A DNA stretch of 64,000 nucleotides from VAZQ01 sp963725185 (GTDB taxonomy: Bacteria > Pseudomonadota > Alphaproteobacteria > Rhizobiales > Xanthobacteraceae), in assembly GCA_963725185.1 (NCBI GenBank), contig CAVRXO010000003.1:744001-808000 (forward strand), given 5' to 3'. A program made the position numbers and the translations under genes. Under the pieces are notes generated by a model. It was not told the DNA's origin and searched no databases. It was given only the letters and a program-made list of their open reading frames with translations. Every line of letters begins with the position of its first letter. Position 1 is the first letter of the stretch. Of this stretch, positions 61,564 through 64,000 are shown piece after piece.

Positions 61564-63333
61564 CTATTTCCTCGGACGTCTGATCTCTACTCGTGTGGGA
61601 GGTATCTTCGTCCCGCCGGGAAATCCCGGCTTGCCCTTGCCCACGACAGTTGCCCCGTGCTGCTCAATTTCGCGAAATCCCTTTGCCTGCTTCGGTTTGA
61701 CTCGAGCAGTCAATGAACTCTTGCATTCTATGCATTCAATCTTGCCTGTCACGCGGTTTCGAGTAACAAAGTCTAGCCGAATCCGATCGAGGCTCGGCAA
61801 TTTGACAGTGACTTGACGGGCAACTTCAACTTTCGTTCTATCAAACCCTAAATCTGTGACGTTCTCCCATGCCCTTCCAGCGGCACTGTTTATTCTGAGT
61901 TGAGCGGAACGTCTTGCTCTGAGCTGCTCCGCCCGCGTTGATTCATCGATCGTCTTCTCCAAAGTCGACCGATTTGGCTCTTGGTTTCCTGCCGGTACGC
62001 GCGTCCGCAGGAGCGAGCCGACCACCTTGTGGCCGAGCACCGGTATGGCGGTTCCGACGACACCCTGGCCGTAGGCGTCCTCGATCCCTTCGGTGGCGGG
62101 CCTGCCTTCAACGATATTGCTGGCGACCCTTTGGCCGACCGCGAGCGCCGGCTGCGCGCCGAACATCTGGAAGACGAGATGCTTGACGGGACTCTGAAAG
62201 AAGCGAGCCGGAAACGCGGCCCAGGATGCTCCCGAAAATGCGCCTGAGATTCCCGCTTGTTTCCAGGCGCGGTTCCAGGCGCCTTCCGGATCGTCCGGCG
62301 ATTTTTGGAGCTCGGCTGCATAGACGGGGCCGAGCGTCTGTGCGGCGCTTAAAGCGGCGGCGCCCAGCGATCCGCCGATAAGGGCTCCGGCGGCAGCACC
62401 TTCAGGACCCGCGAGGGCTCCAAGTCTGCCGCCGAGATACCCTCCTGCGACGCCGGCGGCTAGCGTCGGATAGGATTGCGCGAGTTGGTAAGCAACCTTC
62501 GGACCAATCTGTGACGGGCTCGTCAAGTCCGACCATCCGAGGGGCTCCGCGGCCGGGCTATCCTGATTTGTGATGGTAGGTGCACCCGACGCGCTCTGGA
62601 CAGTTTGTCCAAGCTGCCGATTGGCAGCTCCAAGGCCCTGCCAAAAGGCTTGCACCACGCCCGGCATCGGCGAGGGCTCCGGGCCGGGAAATGATCCAAT
62701 TGCGAGTGAGGGGGCTGGTGGCACCGGCGACGGCGATCCGACCGTCGCCAGCGCACCGAGCACACCACCTTGCCCAGGTGCCGGCGAGGTCCCCAGCGTG
62801 GACAGCGCATCAAGAAAGCCGCCCGGCGGGATTACGGAGCCGGGCGGCGCATCAGTTGACCCCCAGGGCGAGCCATCAACGCCCAAGGTTGGCGGACGCG
62901 ATCCGGGCAGGATAGGCGGCGCGGGCCTGGGAGTCGGTTCGACGAAATTGTTGTTGGAGGACGGTGGGAAGAGCGGCAAATTCGGCGGGTCCCACGCCAT
63001 CGCGCCCACGCGACTGGCGGGGATCTGCGACCAATAGGCTGCGAAGGGATCCGGCGATGCGGCGGCCGGATAGCGGTTCTTGGCATTGGCTGTATTGTTG
63101 GATTGCGGTCCAGGTGCAACTTGCCCCGCGTTTGGCATCGTGCTCGGCCGCGGCACAAACCAATCATCGGGAAGAGATGCGTCGCGGGGCGTGTTGCCAG
63201 GCACGACCCAATCATCGATGCCGTTGGGGGGTGGCGCGTCGGGTTGGACGACGATGTGCGGCAGCCCGAAGATCCGTGGCCACTGCGAGGGATCGACGGG
63301 CACAAAAGCATCGTCGTCGGAATCAAACGGCAT
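61564..63333 (-). CDS. Polymorphic toxin with C-terminal PD-(D/E)xK-type nuclease domain
   Basis: 589 residues from ATG 63333 (MPFDSDDDAFVPVDPSQWPR). Residues 1-290 are Pro/Ser/Asn-rich and probably disordered. At about 335-420 comes a Gly/Ala-rich, membrane-active looking stretch (LAAGVAGGYLGGRLGALAGP, GALIGGSLGAAALSAAQTLG). The C-terminal domain has the restriction-endonuclease-like core: RLDFVTRN (Asp521) and IECIECKSS (Glu536-x-Lys538), then KGKPGFPGGTKIPPTRVEI. No secretion signal is visible, so export could rely on a type VI, Rhs or phage-like system elsewhere. A terminator hairpin lies in its leader. The immunity gene follows. Confidence 0.75.
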   Translation of the reverse strand: MPFDSDDDAFVPVDPSQWPRIFGLPHIVVQPDAPPPNGIDDWVVPGNTPRDASLPDDWFVPRPSTMPNAGQVAPGPQSNNTANAKNRYPAAASPDPFAAYWSQIPASRVGAMAWDPPNLPLFPPSSNNNFVEPTPRPAPPILPGSRPPTLGVDGSPWGSTDAPPGSVIPPGGFLDALSTLGTSPAPGQGGVLGALATVGSPSPVPPAPSLAIGSFPGPEPSPMPGVVQAFWQGLGAANRQLGQTVQSASGAPTITNQDSPAAEPLGWSDLTSPSQIGPKVAYQLAQSYPTLAAGVAGGYLGGRLGALAGPEGAAAGALIGGSLGAAALSAAQTLGPVYAAELQKSPDDPEGAWNRAWKQAGISGAFSGASWAAFPARFFQSPVKHLVFQMFGAQPALAVGQRVASNIVEGRPATEGIEDAYGQGVVGTAIPVLGHKVVGSLLRTRVPAGNQEPNRSTLEKTIDESTRAEQLRARRSAQLRINSAAGRAWENVTDLGFDRTKVEVARQVTVKLPSLDRIRLDFVTRNRVTGKIECIECKSSLTARVKPKQAKGFREIEQHGATVVGKGKPGFPGGTKIPPTRVEIRRPRK

Positions 63334-63353
63334 CGGATCACCGACTTTGCTGG

Positions 63354-63391
63354 TCAGAAAAAGAAAAAGGCTCCCCCGCGGGGGAGCCTTT
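63354..63391 (-). terminator. Strong hairpin with T-run upstream of the toxin gene
   Basis: On the minus strand AAAGGCTCCCCC / GGGGGAGCCTTT is followed by CTTTTTC, about 20 bases before the toxin start codon. It would end incoming transcription or attenuate the toxin mRNA. Confidence 0.7.
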
Positions 63392-63678
63392 GTTTGGTAG
63401 ATCGAACAGTGAGCCGCGCGTTCGTGACCGACGCGGCTCGATGGATGCAATTGGTGCGGAGCTTGGTTAGCGGCCGAAGGGCATCGCGATCGACTTTGAT
63501 CGTTGCATGGCCCCGCAACCGATGCGCGGTCGGGACGGCGGGTTACGCGCCGCTCGCCGCCGAGCACGCAGAAGCGTCTGGGCTAGGCGCTAATCTTACT
63601 GAGTCAGAAGGTCGCAGGACATAGGCGTCGAGAATCAACTATTTGGCGAGATTCGAGGTTGGCAGGCGGAGGGCTGAC
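63392..63678. other. Region between the toxin leader and the transposase
   Basis: No gene. The left end of the IS701-type element probably lies somewhere in 63580-63670, but an inverted repeat cannot be identified without the right end. Confidence 0.35.
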
Positions 63679-64000
63679 ATGAATCTCGGGAGCCAAGAGA
63701 ATAGCGGAGGCCGATTTTCGGCGTATGTCGAAGGGCTTGCGAGCGTTTTGGGGCACGCGGACCGGAGCGGTCCGCTGCGTGACTATTGCACCGGCCTGAT
63801 GCTGCCGGGCGAGCGCAAGAGCGTGGAGCCGATGGCAGCGAAGACGGCTCCGGCGCGGACGGCTGCACAACACCAGTCTTTGTTGCATTTTGTCGGCATC
63901 GCGCCCTGGTCGGACGAGAAGGTTCTGGCCAAGGTGCGCGAGCTGGTGCTGCCGGCGATCGAGAAGCACGGGCCGATCGAGGCCTGGATCATCGACGACA
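63679..64000 (+). mobile_element. IS701-family transposase, N-terminal part
   Basis: A frame starting at ATG 63679 runs off the window after 107 codons: FSAYVEGLASVLGHADRSGP, LRDYCTGLMLPGERKSVEPM, AAKTAPARTAAQHQSLLHFV, APWSDEKVLAKVRELVLP and EKHGPIEAWIIDD. This is the typical N-terminus of the IS701/IS4-like DDE transposases; the final IIDD holds the first catalytic Asp. The element's right end is outside the window. Confidence 0.85.

Overview
The window (about 63% GC by eye) reads as chromosomal DNA of a Hyphomicrobiales alphaproteobacterium, most likely near Bradyrhizobium/Rhodoplanes/Pseudolabrys. Grounds: a minC-minD-minE operon, der next to a YfgM-like TPR gene, the guaB/MAPEG/rsmB/guaA neighbourhood, DUF5681 and DUF2277 genes, Bug-type receptors, and many short palindromic dispersed repeats typical of that group. 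No tRNA, rRNA or CRISPR array was found. The window opens inside an unidentified gene and closes inside an IS701-type transposase.

Layout. 0-5 kb: a chemoreceptor, a tiny membrane protein, an alpha/beta hydrolase and the decayed tail of an MBL-fold gene. 5.2-7.5 kb: a segmental duplication around a DUF5681 gene and a small orphan gene. 7.5-17.8 kb: a housekeeping block on the minus strand (MFS efflux, der, lipoprotein, TPR protein, panB; later minE-minD-minC), interrupted by plus-strand genes for a secreted haem-motif/beta-propeller fusion and a PNPOx-like flavoprotein. 18.0-22.4 kb: a MetE-like protein, two tripartite tricarboxylate (Bug) receptors and a D-2-hydroxyacid dehydrogenase. 22.5-33.3 kb: an accessory island of small enzymes (SRPBCC, VOC, YciI, DoxX, DUF1801, ArsR, DUF899, ICMT-like, DHFR-like) with a VapBC-type module. 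33.4-43.3 kb: guaA, a lectin/peptidase S74 surface protein, rsmB with a MAPEG gene, guaB, a Clp-domain chimera and an Hsp70-like ATPase. 43.5-47.1 kb: a large autotransporter. 47.4-60.8 kb: regulator-centred small operons (TetR/isochorismatase/AbrB permease; LysR/SDR/NADP-binding protein; cupin, hydrolase, AraC) mixed with gene remnants (integrase, ABC substrate-binding protein, caspase-like, fusA tail) and repeats, then a dihaem cytochrome. 61.2-63.3 kb: a polymorphic nuclease toxin with a downstream immunity candidate. 63.7 kb to the end: transposase.

Two cautions. Four otherwise well-conserved genes (DUF899, rsmB, Hsp70-like, autotransporter) carry five single-base indels, mostly in short homopolymers, so part of the breakage may be sequence error. 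The most unusual intact proteins are the zinc-finger/Clp-N/ClpS fusion at 40.9-41.8 kb, the ricin-lectin/Gly-Lys/S74 protein at 35.4-36.9 kb, and the toxin-immunity pair at 61.2-63.3 kb. All names come from reading motifs by eye; no database search was possible.
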